From an uncultured delta proteobacterium (GTDB lineage Bacteria > Desulfobacterota > Desulfobulbia > Desulfobulbales > Desulfocapsaceae): DNA of 64,000 bases. Position numbers and translations under genes: made by a program. The notes beneath the pieces are model-generated. The model searched no databases. It had not been told where the DNA came from and worked only from the letters and a program-made list of their open reading frames with translations. This document shows positions 34,271 to 43,064 of the stretch, one piece after another. The DNA is taken from contig CAIUQR010000155.1 in NCBI GenBank assembly GCA_903901335.1, positions 22,276 to 86,275 of the forward strand, in the 5' to 3' direction. Position 1 is the first letter of the stretch. Each line of letters starts with the position of its first letter.

Positions 34271-34279
34271 ATTATAACA
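34271..34279 (-). promoter_or_regulatory. Extended -10 promoter upstream of carD
   Basis: On the minus strand the sequence reads TGTTATAAT: a perfect TATAAT (complement of 34271-34276) with the TGn extension. No good -35. Transcription from here would give a leader of about 130 bases before the carD GTG. Confidence 0.5.
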
Positions 34280-34361
34280 CAATACGACCGTAAACGCCCT
34301 AGTTTTTCTGGGCGCAGGGAGAATGAGACAGCGGAGTCCGAGAAATTAGTATGAGTACTGA

Positions 34362-34955
34362 CTACTTAAGACCGTTAAGCAAATTCATTGCCTTACCGGC
34401 ATCATCCTGAAGAAATAACTCAACCCCCTGGATCAGGGAATCCATCCTGCCGACAAGCGTTTCCCGTTCCTCTCCTGAAAGTTGTGCGAGAACATAGTGT
34501 TCCACGGGCATGTCGGAATGTATAGAACCTTGTCCCGGCCTGCCGATGCCGATTTTCAGACGGAAAAAATCATTCCCGCCCAGATGCTGAACCAGGGAAC
34601 GGACCCCGTTATGTCCTCCGGAGCCCCCACCGCAAATCAGCTTAATCCTGCCGGGTTTCATGTCAATATCATCGTGAACGACAAGCAAACGATGCAGGGG
34701 GGTCTTGTAAAAATCGACAAACCTGGCGACAGCCTTGCCGCTCACATTCATATAGGTCAGCGGTTTAACCAGGCAGACCTTCGCCCCGAAAATTGAAACC
34801 CGTAGAGATAAAGAGTCCCATTTTTCGAGAGTGAGCGAACTCTTACATCTCCCGGCCAACTCATCGACCACCATAAAACCGATATTATGCCTGGTGCCGA
34901 TGTACTTTGCGCCGGGATTACCGAGTCCTACGATAATAAAGGTTTCCTCACCCAT
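34362..34955 (-). CDS. pth: Peptidyl-tRNA hydrolase
   Basis: Releases tRNA from prematurely dropped peptidyl-tRNA. 197 residues from the ATG at 34955. Motifs: FIIVGLGNPGAKYIGTRHNIGFMVVDEL with the catalytic His in TRHNIG and Asn in GLGNPG, then PLTYMNVSGKAV, VVHDDIDMKPGRIKL and GGGSGGHNGVRSLVQHLG. Follows rplY, the usual pairing, and is probably co-transcribed with it. Confidence 0.96.
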   Translation of the reverse strand: MGEETFIIVGLGNPGAKYIGTRHNIGFMVVDELAGRCKSSLTLEKWDSLSLRVSIFGAKVCLVKPLTYMNVSGKAVARFVDFYKTPLHRLLVVHDDIDMKPGRIKLICGGGSGGHNGVRSLVQHLGGNDFFRLKIGIGRPGQGSIHSDMPVEHYVLAQLSGEERETLVGRMDSLIQGVELFLQDDAGKAMNLLNGLK

Positions 34956-35101
34956 AAAATTGTGTCCGGCAACAGCAGAATCCATAAAAAAGAAAATCCG
35001 GAAAGGGCGAAACCCTTCCCGGATAACAGATCAAACAGATGTTGGATCAATCTGGCAGCGGGGCTACCGCATCAGCCCCGGTTCCCCTTTGGAGAGGAGC
35101 C

Positions 35102-35674
35102 TTATTCCACAGGGGCTGCGCCGGGAGTAATGACAGCGACGCAGACGGTATCGGCCTTGGTGATCAACTTAACGTCTTCAGGGATTGACACGGAACCGAC
35201 AGAGATGCTGTCGCCGATCTTCAAGGGGGTAATATCAATCTTGATATCATCCGGTATAGCAAGCGGATTCCCTTCAAGAACGACCTCATTTTTGCTGATC
35301 TGCAACTCACCGCCGAAATCAACGCCCTTGGCCTTGCCGGTGAAGGTAAGAGGCACGGTGAAGCGACGCGATTTTGCCAGATCAATCTCCACAAAGTCCG
35401 CATGCAGAAGAGTATCGCGGACCGGATCGGTCTGCACCTCTTTCACCAGCACGTGTCGCGTTGATCCATCGTCAACCTTCAGGGTAACGACACAATTACT
35501 GTGATACATTTCCAGAAGTTGCTGAAAAAAAGTTGACGTTTCGAGTTGCAGAGCCAGGGATTTGGAACCTGCTCCATAAACAACAGCCGGGGTTTTGCCT
35601 TCCATGCGGAGGCGGCGCATAGCTCCTTTCCCGGTTTCCTTCCTGACAAATGCAGACATTTCTACCTGTAACAT
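35102..35674 (-). CDS. rplY: 50S ribosomal protein L25/Ctc
   Basis: 5S rRNA-binding protein of the long CTC form, 190 residues. N-terminal L25 domain with RKETGKGAMRRLRMEGKTPAVVYGAG and C-terminal beta domain (TFTGKAKGVDFGGELQISKNEV). GAAGGAG stands at good distance from the ATG at 35674. In some bacteria the CTC form is a general-stress protein. It begins a unit with pth, behind a promoter-like sequence near 35740. Confidence 0.95.
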   Translation of the reverse strand: MLQVEMSAFVRKETGKGAMRRLRMEGKTPAVVYGAGSKSLALQLETSTFFQQLLEMYHSNCVVTLKVDDGSTRHVLVKEVQTDPVRDTLLHADFVEIDLAKSRRFTVPLTFTGKAKGVDFGGELQISKNEVVLEGNPLAIPDDIKIDITPLKIGDSISVGSVSIPEDVKLITKADTVCVAVITPGAAPVE

Positions 35675-35739
35675 ATTTTTCTCCTTCGCTTCATACCCTG
35701 TCTGCCCAGAGAACTCCCCCTGAATGACAGTTGAGCGTT

Positions 35740-35750
35740 ATTATATAACA
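35740..35750 (-). promoter_or_regulatory. Probable promoter of rplY-pth
   Basis: Minus strand TGTTATATAAT: overlapping TATATA and TATAAT hexamers with an upstream TGT, again an extended -10 arrangement. A -35-like CTGAAA lies 16-18 bases further upstream. A transcript would start about 65 bases before the rplY ATG. Confidence 0.5.
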
Positions 35751-35778
35751 CCATCTCTACGTGTTTCAGCACAATCAA

Positions 35779-36717
35779 CTAGACAAAAAGTGAACTGACA
35801 GAATCCTCGTTATGAATCCTTTTAATGGCCTCAGCCAGCAAACTGGAAACGGAAAGCACTTTAATCTTCTTACAATCCACCGCCGCACCCTTGAGCGGGA
35901 TTGTATTGGTAACGACCAGTGATTTAATCTCCGAAGCGTTTATCCGTTCAACAGCAGGCCCGGACAGCACCGGGTGCGAGCAGCAGGCATGGACCTCCCT
36001 CGCTCCGTTTTCCAGAAGCGTTGCGGCACCTTTACAGAGCGTCCCGGCCGTATCAACCATATCGTCCAGCAGTATGGCAGTCTTACCCTTCACGTCCCCG
36101 ATAACATGCATCGCTTCACATTCATTGGGCCGGTCACGTCGTTTATCGATTATTGCCAGACCCGCATTCAACCTTTTTGCAAAGGCCCTCGTCCTCTCAA
36201 CGCCCCCGGCATCCGGAGAGACCATGATCACGTCTTTGAAATTTTTCTTGATGTATCCCAACAGGACCGGAGCTGCATACAGATGGTCGACCGGGATATT
36301 GAAAAAACCCTGGATCTGTCCGGCATGCAGGTCCATACAAAGGGCCCGTCGAACCCCGACGGCCATCAGCATCTCAGCCACCACCTTCGCGGAGATCGGC
36401 ACTCTGGGGGCTACCTTCCTATCCTGGCGGGCATATCCGTAATAGGGAACAACGGCCGTGATCCTTCTTGCCGAGGCTCGACGGAGAGCATCAACCATCA
36501 GAACCAGTTCCATCAGGTGGTCATTGACGGGCGTGCATGTCGGTTGAATGACAAAAACATCAGCCCCCCTGACATTTTCCTTCATCTCAACATAAATCTC
36601 GCCATCGCTGAATTTTCTGACCTCAGCAGCAGAAAGAGGCAAGCCCAGATGGTCCGCAATTTCTTTGGCCATGATCGGGTGAGCGTTGCCTGTAACAATT
36701 TTAATTATATTTGGCAT
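35779..36717 (-). CDS. prs: Ribose-phosphate pyrophosphokinase
   Basis: Makes PRPP from ribose 5-phosphate and ATP for nucleotide, histidine and tryptophan synthesis. 312 residues. Class I motifs are complete: [20 protein letters not shown], the flexible-loop [29 protein letters not shown] and the PRPP loop [17 protein letters not shown]. It is 36 bases downstream of the tRNA-Gln gene, so both are probably cut from a transcript starting at or before ispE. Confidence 0.97.
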   Translation of the reverse strand: MPNIIKIVTGNAHPIMAKEIADHLGLPLSAAEVRKFSDGEIYVEMKENVRGADVFVIQPTCTPVNDHLMELVLMVDALRRASARRITAVVPYYGYARQDRKVAPRVPISAKVVAEMLMAVGVRRALCMDLHAGQIQGFFNIPVDHLYAAPVLLGYIKKNFKDVIMVSPDAGGVERTRAFAKRLNAGLAIIDKRRDRPNECEAMHVIGDVKGKTAILLDDMVDTAGTLCKGAATLLENGAREVHACCSHPVLSGPAVERINASEIKSLVVTNTIPLKGAAVDCKKIKVLSVSSLLAEAIKRIHNEDSVSSLFV

Positions 36718-36753
36718 GGTACTCTCAGGGTATACTGTTCAGGCCCAGGGGGA

Positions 36754-36828
36754 TGGCTGGGGCGGAAGGATTCGAACCTGCGAATGCCGGGATCAAAACC
36801 CGGTGCCTTACCACTTGGCTACGCCCCA
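36754..36828 (-). tRNA. tRNA-Gln (anticodon UUG)
   Basis: 75 bases on the minus strand with CCA encoded. The acceptor stem TGGGGCG pairs with CGCCCCA; the anticodon stem CCGGG/CCCGG encloses the loop TTTTGAT with anticodon TTG; the T arm contains GGTTCGAATCC. Its first ten bases overlap the 3' end of ispE, including the stop codon. It reads CAA (and CAG by wobble). A glutaminyl-tRNA synthetase gene (glnS) is in the same window at 48104. Confidence 0.95.
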
Positions 36829-37718
36829 ACACCTGCTCTCACCACAAATATTTTATCCCCATACTCCCGGCGCAGCTTTTGAACAACGCCACTGATATCC
36901 TCCGGAAAAGGGCTTCTTTGATCCGGAAAAACCCCGAAAACAGTCGGCCCACTTCCTGACATCAGGGCAGCCACAGCGCCTGCCGCCCGGAGCTTCTTCT
37001 TAATTTCTTCAATTTCCGGATACTTACCGACGGTGACCTGTTCCAGATCGTTGGTCATCCCGGTCAATGAAAATGCATCGGCACTCAACTTTTGAGAACC
37101 CAGCAATGTAGAATTTTTCAATTGCTTTGTCAATGCAAAATTTTCGTAGACCCAACGTGTTGAAACGGCAAATCCAGGGTTAACCAGCAGAAAGGTGCAC
37201 TGATCCAGGGAATGAACCGGCTTCATCCTGTCACCAATTCCGGTTGCCAGCACTGCATCATGCCCCGTAATAAAAAACGGCACATCCGCACCGAGCTTCC
37301 TGCCGATATCCAGAAGGATGTTTTCGGAAAACTCATTCCCGCAAAGGCTGTTCAGACCTTTCAGGACGGTTCCGGCGTCACTGCTTCCCCCGCCCAGTCC
37401 CGCAGCAACCGGGATATTTTTTTCCAGCGTAATATCTACCCCGAATTGTGCCCCCTGTCGACTGGCTGCGAAAAAAACGGAGGCGGCCTTCCAGGCAAGA
37501 TTCGTTTCATCCGCCGGAAGATCGCCCCCGGTGCATCTGAGCCGGACCCCCGATCCGTCACGCAAGGTCAGCGTGATCCGATCGAAGAGGTCAAGTTTCT
37601 GCATCCATGTCTCGAGTTCATGATACCCATCAGGCCTCCTTGCCAGGACCCTCAGGAAGAGGTTGATCTTGGCCGGGGCGTACAGGCAGAGGGATCGATC
37701 TTCCGGATGAGTCGACAT
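36819..37718 (-). CDS. ispE: 4-diphosphocytidyl-2-C-methyl-D-erythritol kinase
   Basis: GHMP kinase of the MEP isoprenoid pathway, 299 residues. N-terminus LYAPAKINLFLRVLARRPDGYHELETWM is diagnostic; the ATP loop is PVAAGLGGGSSDAGTVL; the C-terminal motif is AALMSGSGPTVFGVF. The last codons and the TAG stop lie inside the acceptor stem and early D-region of tRNA-Gln (overlap 36819-36828). Thus ispE translation and tRNA processing compete on the same RNA. Confidence 0.96.
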   Translation of the reverse strand: MSTHPEDRSLCLYAPAKINLFLRVLARRPDGYHELETWMQKLDLFDRITLTLRDGSGVRLRCTGGDLPADETNLAWKAASVFFAASRQGAQFGVDITLEKNIPVAAGLGGGSSDAGTVLKGLNSLCGNEFSENILLDIGRKLGADVPFFITGHDAVLATGIGDRMKPVHSLDQCTFLLVNPGFAVSTRWVYENFALTKQLKNSTLLGSQKLSADAFSLTGMTNDLEQVTVGKYPEIEEIKKKLRAAGAVAALMSGSGPTVFGVFPDQRSPFPEDISGVVQKLRREYGDKIFVVRAGVGA

Positions 37719-37737
37719 CTACTGCACAAGGAGGGCC

Positions 37738-38058
37738 TTATTTTTTCACAGCTTTGACAAAACGCATCTTCACATCATAGAGGATGGATTTCAACATCTC
37801 CTCCTCGTCCTTGTCCAGATTACCTTTTGTCTTCTGCTGCAGGAGGGCCAGGGTGTCGATCCCATGTTTCGCTATATCGAGATCGACCTCCTTCTTGCCG
37901 GTTTTTGGATCAGTAATCTCGCCCAGATGATAGAGAACAGATGTACTGAGAGACATGATCAAAGCAGAAATAGTCACCTCGGGCATAACACATTTCCCTT
38001 CCGCATCGGGCACTTTTCCCTCTTGACACCGACAACCGTTTTCTTTTTTTGATTCCAT
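37738..38058 (-). CDS. DUF1844-family protein
   Basis: 106 residues. The central part ALIMSLSTSVLYHLGEITDPKTGKKEVDLDIAKHGIDTLALLQQKTKGNLDKDEEEML is the pattern of the DUF1844 family, which is common next to ispE or serA in this phylum. A charged N-terminal extension with Cys residues (GCRCQEGKVPDAEGKCV) could bind a metal. No enzymatic motif. The gene lies between serA and ispE with short gaps, so it belongs to the same transcription unit. Function unknown. Confidence 0.8.
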   Translation of the reverse strand: MESKKENGCRCQEGKVPDAEGKCVMPEVTISALIMSLSTSVLYHLGEITDPKTGKKEVDLDIAKHGIDTLALLQQKTKGNLDKDEEEMLKSILYDVKMRFVKAVKK

Positions 38059-38108
38059 AGTAACCTGCCTTGTTACGTTTTAACGATGTCCTGACCTCCG
38101 GACATCAA

Positions 38109-39701
38109 CTATATTGCAGCAAGTTCCAGCGCTACAGCACCTTCGATATTTTCCAGACTCAACACCTGGTTCAGCAGTTCTTTCGAAATAAGCTGATCAG
38201 TGCCAAGGAGAATGATATTCTGTTTGCTTGCCTCTTCACGCCCCACGGTCATCCGGGAGATATTGACGCCAGCCTTACCGATGGTCGTTCCCAGAGCACC
38301 GATGACGCCCGGAACGTCATTATTATAGACGAGCAGCATCGGACCGGCGGGGAGCGCCTCCAGACGGAAGGAATTCAACCTGACCAAACGCGGCTCTTTC
38401 TTGCCGAAAACGGTTCCGACCAGAACATTTTCCCCTTCTTTTGTAATCACCTTGATCGACAGGAGGTTAGTGAAATCAGTAGCCTGATCGGTCTTTGACT
38501 CAACCACACGTATACCCCGCTCCCTGGCTATTACCGGTGCATTGACATAGTTTACCGCATCTTTCAGGATCGGTGTAAACAACCCTTTCAGGAAGGCAAC
38601 GGTAATCGGGCTGGTATTCAGCTCGGCGAGCTCGCCACAGTATTCGATATTGACCTCGGCAACCCCTCCCCTGGCAATCTGCATATGCATATTACCGAGC
38701 ATCTCGCCAAGGGTGATATACGGGCCCACCTGAGCCAGGACATCACCACTCACCGACGGCACATTCACCGCGTTGGTGACAGAACCCTTATTGAGATAGT
38801 CAGACATCTGCTCGGCTATGATCAGGGCGACATTTTCCTGGGCCTCGCTTGTAGAGGCACCCAGATGAGGCGTGCAGATAAAATTCTTCAGACCGAGGAG
38901 CGGACAATTGTCCAAGGTGGTAGGTTCCGAGCCGAACACATCAAGTGCGGCCCCGGCAATCTCGCCATCAACCAAGGCCTTGTACAGCGCCGCCTCATCG
39001 CAGACGCCGCCGCGGGCGCAGTCGATGAACATCGCATCTTTTTTCATATTGCTGAAAAATTCGGTGGACAGCAGGCCTTTCGTCTCTTTCGTCAGCGGGA
39101 CATGAACGTTGACATAGTCGGAACGACGGGCCAGCTCCATCAGGTCCACCAGCTCGACTCCGATTTTATCGGCCATCTCTTTCGGCAGGAACGGGTCATA
39201 GGCAATGGTCTTCATCTTCAGGCCCTGGGCCCTGCTGGCGGCTATACCGCCGATTCGGCCGATACCGACAATACCCATGGTCTTACCGGTCACCTCCCGG
39301 CCCATGAAGCTCTTCTTCTCCCATTTGCCGGCCTTCATAGAGGCGGTTGCCTGCGGAATATTGCGGGAAAGGGCCATCATCATCGATATGGCATGTTCAG
39401 CTGCAGTCGTAGCATTGCCATCCGGGGCATTCATGACCACGATCCCCTTCTGGCTGGCAGCCGGCACATCGACATTGTCAAGACCGATACCGGCACGGCC
39501 TATCACCTTCAGGTTAGTGGCACATTCGATGATATCGGCGGTCACCTTGGTTGCACTGCGAATAACCAGACCATCGTACTTGCCGATGATTTTTTTCAGT
39601 TCTTCCGGGGCAAGCCCGGTATTGATATCAACCTCCAAACCTGCATCCCGCAGAATCTGCGCACCTGCCGGGGCCAGATTGTCACTAATCAGTACCTTCA
39701 T
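38109..39701 (-). CDS. serA: D-3-phosphoglycerate dehydrogenase
   Basis: First enzyme of serine synthesis, oxidising 3-phosphoglycerate with NAD. 530 residues, the long type: catalytic and NAD domains (GKTMGIVGIGRIGGIAASRAQG; substrate residues around VVMNAPDGNATTAAEHA; catalytic His in CTPHLGASTSEAQENVA), an allosteric substrate-binding domain (about 320-450) and a C-terminal ACT domain (LLVYNNDVPGVIGALGTTIGKAGVNIS), which suggests serine feedback. The Shine-Dalgarno GAGGAG is inside a short upstream reading frame whose stop overlaps the serA ATG. Confidence 0.97.
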   Translation of the reverse strand: MKVLISDNLAPAGAQILRDAGLEVDINTGLAPEELKKIIGKYDGLVIRSATKVTADIIECATNLKVIGRAGIGLDNVDVPAASQKGIVVMNAPDGNATTAAEHAISMMMALSRNIPQATASMKAGKWEKKSFMGREVTGKTMGIVGIGRIGGIAASRAQGLKMKTIAYDPFLPKEMADKIGVELVDLMELARRSDYVNVHVPLTKETKGLLSTEFFSNMKKDAMFIDCARGGVCDEAALYKALVDGEIAGAALDVFGSEPTTLDNCPLLGLKNFICTPHLGASTSEAQENVALIIAEQMSDYLNKGSVTNAVNVPSVSGDVLAQVGPYITLGEMLGNMHMQIARGGVAEVNIEYCGELAELNTSPITVAFLKGLFTPILKDAVNYVNAPVIARERGIRVVESKTDQATDFTNLLSIKVITKEGENVLVGTVFGKKEPRLVRLNSFRLEALPAGPMLLVYNNDVPGVIGALGTTIGKAGVNISRMTVGREEASKQNIILLGTDQLISKELLNQVLSLENIEGAVALELAAI

Positions 39702-39784
39702 TTCTGCTCCTCAAATGTAAACTTTTCCCGATTATTCAATAAAAAAGATGAAGGTGCGCATCGCTGCAAGCACCTCTTTTCCAT
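39698..39784 (-). CDS. Possible 28-codon leader peptide overlapping the serA start
   Basis: An ATG at 39784 opens a frame of 28 codons (MEKRCLQRCAPSSFLLNN...) whose TGA overlaps the serA ATG as AATGA. It spans the hairpin and T-run at 39741-39775 and includes the serA Shine-Dalgarno. Two Cys and two adjacent Ser codons come just at the hairpin. Without a ribosome binding site it would need leaderless initiation from the predicted promoter. It may be chance; recorded because frame, length and overlap fit. Confidence 0.3.
   Translation of the reverse strand: MEKRCLQRCAPSSFLLNNREKFTFEEQK
39741..39775 (-). terminator. Hairpin with T-run upstream of serA
   Basis: Minus strand: AGGTGC (39775-39770) pairs with GCACCT (39757-39752) around a 12-base loop, followed by TCATCTTTTTT ending at 39741. 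It can be the terminator of the large PEP-synthase-like gene, or, if the promoter at 39795-39823 is real, an attenuator in the serA leader. Confidence 0.5.
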
Positions 39785-39794
39785 AAAAACAGAA

Positions 39795-39823
39795 AATATA
39801 CCGGGGATACAAAAAGAGAACAA
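39795..39823 (-). promoter_or_regulatory. Possible serA promoter
   Basis: Minus strand -35 TTGTTC (complement of 39818-39823), 17-base spacer, -10 TATATT (complement of 39795-39800). Predicted start near 39788, upstream of the hairpin and 87 bases before serA. Confidence 0.45.
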
Positions 39824-39873
39824 GCAAAATAGATAAAGCCCATCAACCAAAATTCACAGGATACCTCCTGCAA

Positions 39874-42800
39874 TTAACCTGGATCGATGTATAACGAAGG
39901 TGAGTGCTTGCCATCATCAAGCACCAGGTCTTTAAAAAGTGTTACAGAGTCGGCTTTCGTCCAAAGTCCGATGTGACCTCGAAGAGGCCTTGCAGTAAGA
40001 TAGTTACAGGCAGGAATTCCATTGACCATAAAAAACGCATGCTTGTCCGTCACTATCACCCGGAGGGCATGCCAGACGCCTGTGGCAATAGGCATTTTAA
40101 CCCGAACACGTTCGAAACGCGTATTATCGACAAACTCAAAGAGGATGGCGTTATCTTCAAGCGCATTGATTCTGAAGACAAAATAATTACCGACGTCCCG
40201 CAAGCCGAAGACGAGCCCGCCCGCCTGGTCTATGCCTCCCTGTAAGGGCTTTACCATGAGTGAAATATTGGCATTTTCCACAGCGCCCATTTTTGAGACT
40301 GCCAAGGGAAAATAGTAATATGCCCCGACAGTATCCAGCAAATCCTGATAAGAGCCACCGAAGGTTCTGGTGATCAAACCGGATGCGCCGGACGAGACTG
40401 CATTCATCCACAAAGAGCCATCGGAAAGACAGCAGGCCGCCCCGTCCTCTTCGGTGAGCTGCCAATGTCCAAGATGCGTATAGAATGATTGAAGACCGGC
40501 CCGGCCTCTGTAATTAAGCAGATCATAGTTGCCGTTTATAAATTCACCAGCCAGCGTTTCAACATCCTGCCGGCAGGTAATTGCCATATCGAGCAGCCGG
40601 CTGCTCGCCAGCAATCGACCAATATGATCAAGCCGCTCAAGCATCTCGGCACGGGAGAACCTGTTCAGCACAGCCTCCAGCAAATCACCCTGAAGGGTTA
40701 CGGAACAGCCAAGCTCACCGAGGACCTTCCCCAGGAATTGAATGCGAAGGGTCTTGCCGGAGTAAGTGCCGGCACCTCCCGAGAACTGCAGCGAGAGATA
40801 GTTATGATCCGGCTCGTCACCGCAGAGTGTATCAAGCGTTGCATAATGATATCCAAATCTTGCCGAGAAATTGAGATAGTCGGTTCCGATAAGGGCGTAA
40901 CTGTCCCCGCCGGGTTCAGGTCCGAATTCCGAGGTGGCCGATGCTGCCATGCGTGAGAGAAAGCTGTTGCCGTCCAATTGAACGGTACCGCTCCAGTTGA
41001 TACCGGGATGGGTAAATCCCCGCCAAAGCGCTTTTATCGGTTCGGAGGCAAGATGCTCGGCCGTAACCTTGTCACAGGTGCTGAGCCCCGGTTCCAGGCC
41101 ACCGCCAAGATCGATGAGGTGAAGCGTCAGAGGGATATGAGTTGAGAGCTTGACCGTGACGGATTGCTTTTCCACCAGTTCTGCAAGATTGAACATCTCG
41201 CGAATCGCCTGTTCATGAGCGAAACGGATGATATCATGGAGTGAAGAACAGCTCTCGGGCCGGAATGCCGGGTCATCGGGATTCGTCAAGTGCAGCGGCG
41301 AGAGACAATCGAGCACCGAGCGCATTTTCCGGTGGACAGTACTGTCCAGGATGCGCCTTTTCACCGGCGTTCCCGTTTGCAGGTCATTCTGAAAAACACC
41401 CCGGTATATCGCTGACTCTTCCTGCGCATAGAGCGTGATCAGGTCTCCCGATGCCAGGATCCTGGTGGCGTCGGTGACGTTCACCGCCATTGGCACACCA
41501 AACTCTCTGGCAACCGATGCAAGATGACACATGGCGCTGCCGACTTCCGTGATCAGACCACTGATCCGCCCTATGACTTCCGCGTATCGAGGAGAAGCGG
41601 TCTTCGCTACCACGACAGCGCGATCCGGGATGGAAGCAAAGGGTTCCTGCTCGGCAACGATATACACAGGCCCAGCCGCAATGCCTTGAGATGCGCCAAC
41701 ACCTCTTCTCATCAAAGGTACTGCATTGCAGGGTTCCTTGAGCGGTTCGAGAGCCTTGGGAATAACCTGCAGCGGACGGCATTGCAGGATGAATATCCTT
41801 CGTACCTTGTCAATTGCCCATTCGATATCCTGAGGACCGGCGAACAACCGTTCCAATAATCGGCCGGCCTGGGCGAGTTGTCCTCTTTCCTGTTCGGCAA
41901 GAGCTGCCTTCTGAGCTTCCTGCCATGGAACCGGGTGTTCTGCAGTACCCTCTTTAACAACATCAAGGCGGAATACGTTGTCCACGATCGTTTGACTTTT
42001 GAGAGCCCCTGTCGATCTGTGGACAATAAACGTATCAGCTGCTGAAGTGCCGCTGACGAGCTGTTCTCCCTGGCCCAATACCGCGCTTATCTGCATCGTT
42101 TCCGTGTTGCTTCCTGACGGATCTGCGGTATAGAGGACACCGCTGATTTCGGCATCAACCATCGCCAGTCCCAGGACACACATAGGCGTCTCGGTGATGT
42201 CGATCCCCGTCATCTGCCGATAGGCTATGGCTCGCGGGGAAAAAGAACTTGCCACCACCTCTTTGTAGGCTTCTCCAAGATGCTGTCTTGCTACATTCAA
42301 TACCGAGCGATATTGACCGGCAAAAGAAGAACCGGAGTCTTCGCGCACCGCGCTGCTTCGCATGGCAAGACAAATACCGGGCTCTGTCTGCTGTTCAATA
42401 GCATCGTAATGGACATAGAGCAGAGCAACAAGTTCATCAGGGACAGTGGCGGCGAGAACGAGCTTGGTCAGGCGCGCACTGACTTCTTCAAGCCTGGAAT
42501 CGCCGGGTGAAAGGCCTGCCAGTTCGTCCAGAACCATCTGATCGATTCTGTTCGTCTTCAAAAACAGATCGTATCCGGTAGCCGTCACCACAAATCCAGG
42601 AGGGATCATCAAGTCCGTTTGCCTGCCGATGGCGGCAAGATTTGCAGCTTTACCGCCGACACTGCCGGCAGCGGCTGGAGTTATCTCTTTTAATGAAATC
42701 ACAGGAGCCACGGCTTCCCTGATGATTACGGGTTTCAAAAACGAGGTGACGCGGGAATTGACTTCCCTGGCTTTCTGATACAGTATTGCAAAACGATCAT

Positions 42801-43056
42801 CAGCAAGGGCGTTAAGAGAACGTACCAGATCGTGCACATGCCCGAACAGGTTTTCATATTGATAGCTGATATCGGCAGAGGTAAACGGCCGACCGCTGTA
42901 ATAGAGCATTTCCATTTCAGCCAACAGGCGAAGAGCATTCCGGTTGCTGGCAAGAAACTCTCTGAAATGACGATATTTTTCCACATGCTTTCCAACCGTC
43001 CCCGAAAGCAGTTCACAACTTTCTCCCTGTGAAAAAAACCTGAGCAATCCTTTCAT
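39874..43056 (-). CDS. PEP-synthase-like phosphotransferase with C-terminal LamG-like domain
   Basis: 1060 residues. Residues 1-115 are helical and of unknown type. About 120-440 form the PPDK N-terminal ATP-grasp domain (GSVGGKAANLAAIG; MRSSAVREDSGSSFAGQYRSVL; QDIEWAIDKVRRIFILQCRPLQ). About 450-540 are the swivelling phosphohistidine domain, with the His in GSAMCHLASVAREFGVPMAV. The usual PEP-binding TIM barrel of PEP synthase is absent. Instead, residues 600-860 contain a region with SYALIGTDYLNFSARFGYHY, found in related PEP/pyruvate-binding proteins, and residues 880-1050 a LamG/concanavalin-like beta domain (GGLVFGLRDVGNYFVFRINA; HALRVIVTDKHAFFMVNGI). A dual-specificity phosphatase gene lies eight bases upstream. 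It probably phosphorylates something other than pyruvate. Confidence 0.8.
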   Translation of the reverse strand: MKGLLRFFSQGESCELLSGTVGKHVEKYRHFREFLASNRNALRLLAEMEMLYYSGRPFTSADISYQYENLFGHVHDLVRSLNALADDRFAILYQKAREVNSRVTSFLKPVIIREAVAPVISLKEITPAAAGSVGGKAANLAAIGRQTDLMIPPGFVVTATGYDLFLKTNRIDQMVLDELAGLSPGDSRLEEVSARLTKLVLAATVPDELVALLYVHYDAIEQQTEPGICLAMRSSAVREDSGSSFAGQYRSVLNVARQHLGEAYKEVVASSFSPRAIAYRQMTGIDITETPMCVLGLAMVDAEISGVLYTADPSGSNTETMQISAVLGQGEQLVSGTSAADTFIVHRSTGALKSQTIVDNVFRLDVVKEGTAEHPVPWQEAQKAALAEQERGQLAQAGRLLERLFAGPQDIEWAIDKVRRIFILQCRPLQVIPKALEPLKEPCNAVPLMRRGVGASQGIAAGPVYIVAEQEPFASIPDRAVVVAKTASPRYAEVIGRISGLITEVGSAMCHLASVAREFGVPMAVNVTDATRILASGDLITLYAQEESAIYRGVFQNDLQTGTPVKRRILDSTVHRKMRSVLDCLSPLHLTNPDDPAFRPESCSSLHDIIRFAHEQAIREMFNLAELVEKQSVTVKLSTHIPLTLHLIDLGGGLEPGLSTCDKVTAEHLASEPIKALWRGFTHPGINWSGTVQLDGNSFLSRMAASATSEFGPEPGGDSYALIGTDYLNFSARFGYHYATLDTLCGDEPDHNYLSLQFSGGAGTYSGKTLRIQFLGKVLGELGCSVTLQGDLLEAVLNRFSRAEMLERLDHIGRLLASSRLLDMAITCRQDVETLAGEFINGNYDLLNYRGRAGLQSFYTHLGHWQLTEEDGAACCLSDGSLWMNAVSSGASGLITRTFGGSYQDLLDTVGAYYYFPLAVSKMGAVENANISLMVKPLQGGIDQAGGLVFGLRDVGNYFVFRINALEDNAILFEFVDNTRFERVRVKMPIATGVWHALRVIVTDKHAFFMVNGIPACNYLTARPLRGHIGLWTKADSVTLFKDLVLDDGKHSPSLYIDPG

Positions 43057-43064
43057 TGTCTATC

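Noticed and set aside
34295..34314. CGCCC/GGGCG hairpin after pth as terminator
   Set aside because: Five base pairs, long loop and no T-run; too weak to call.
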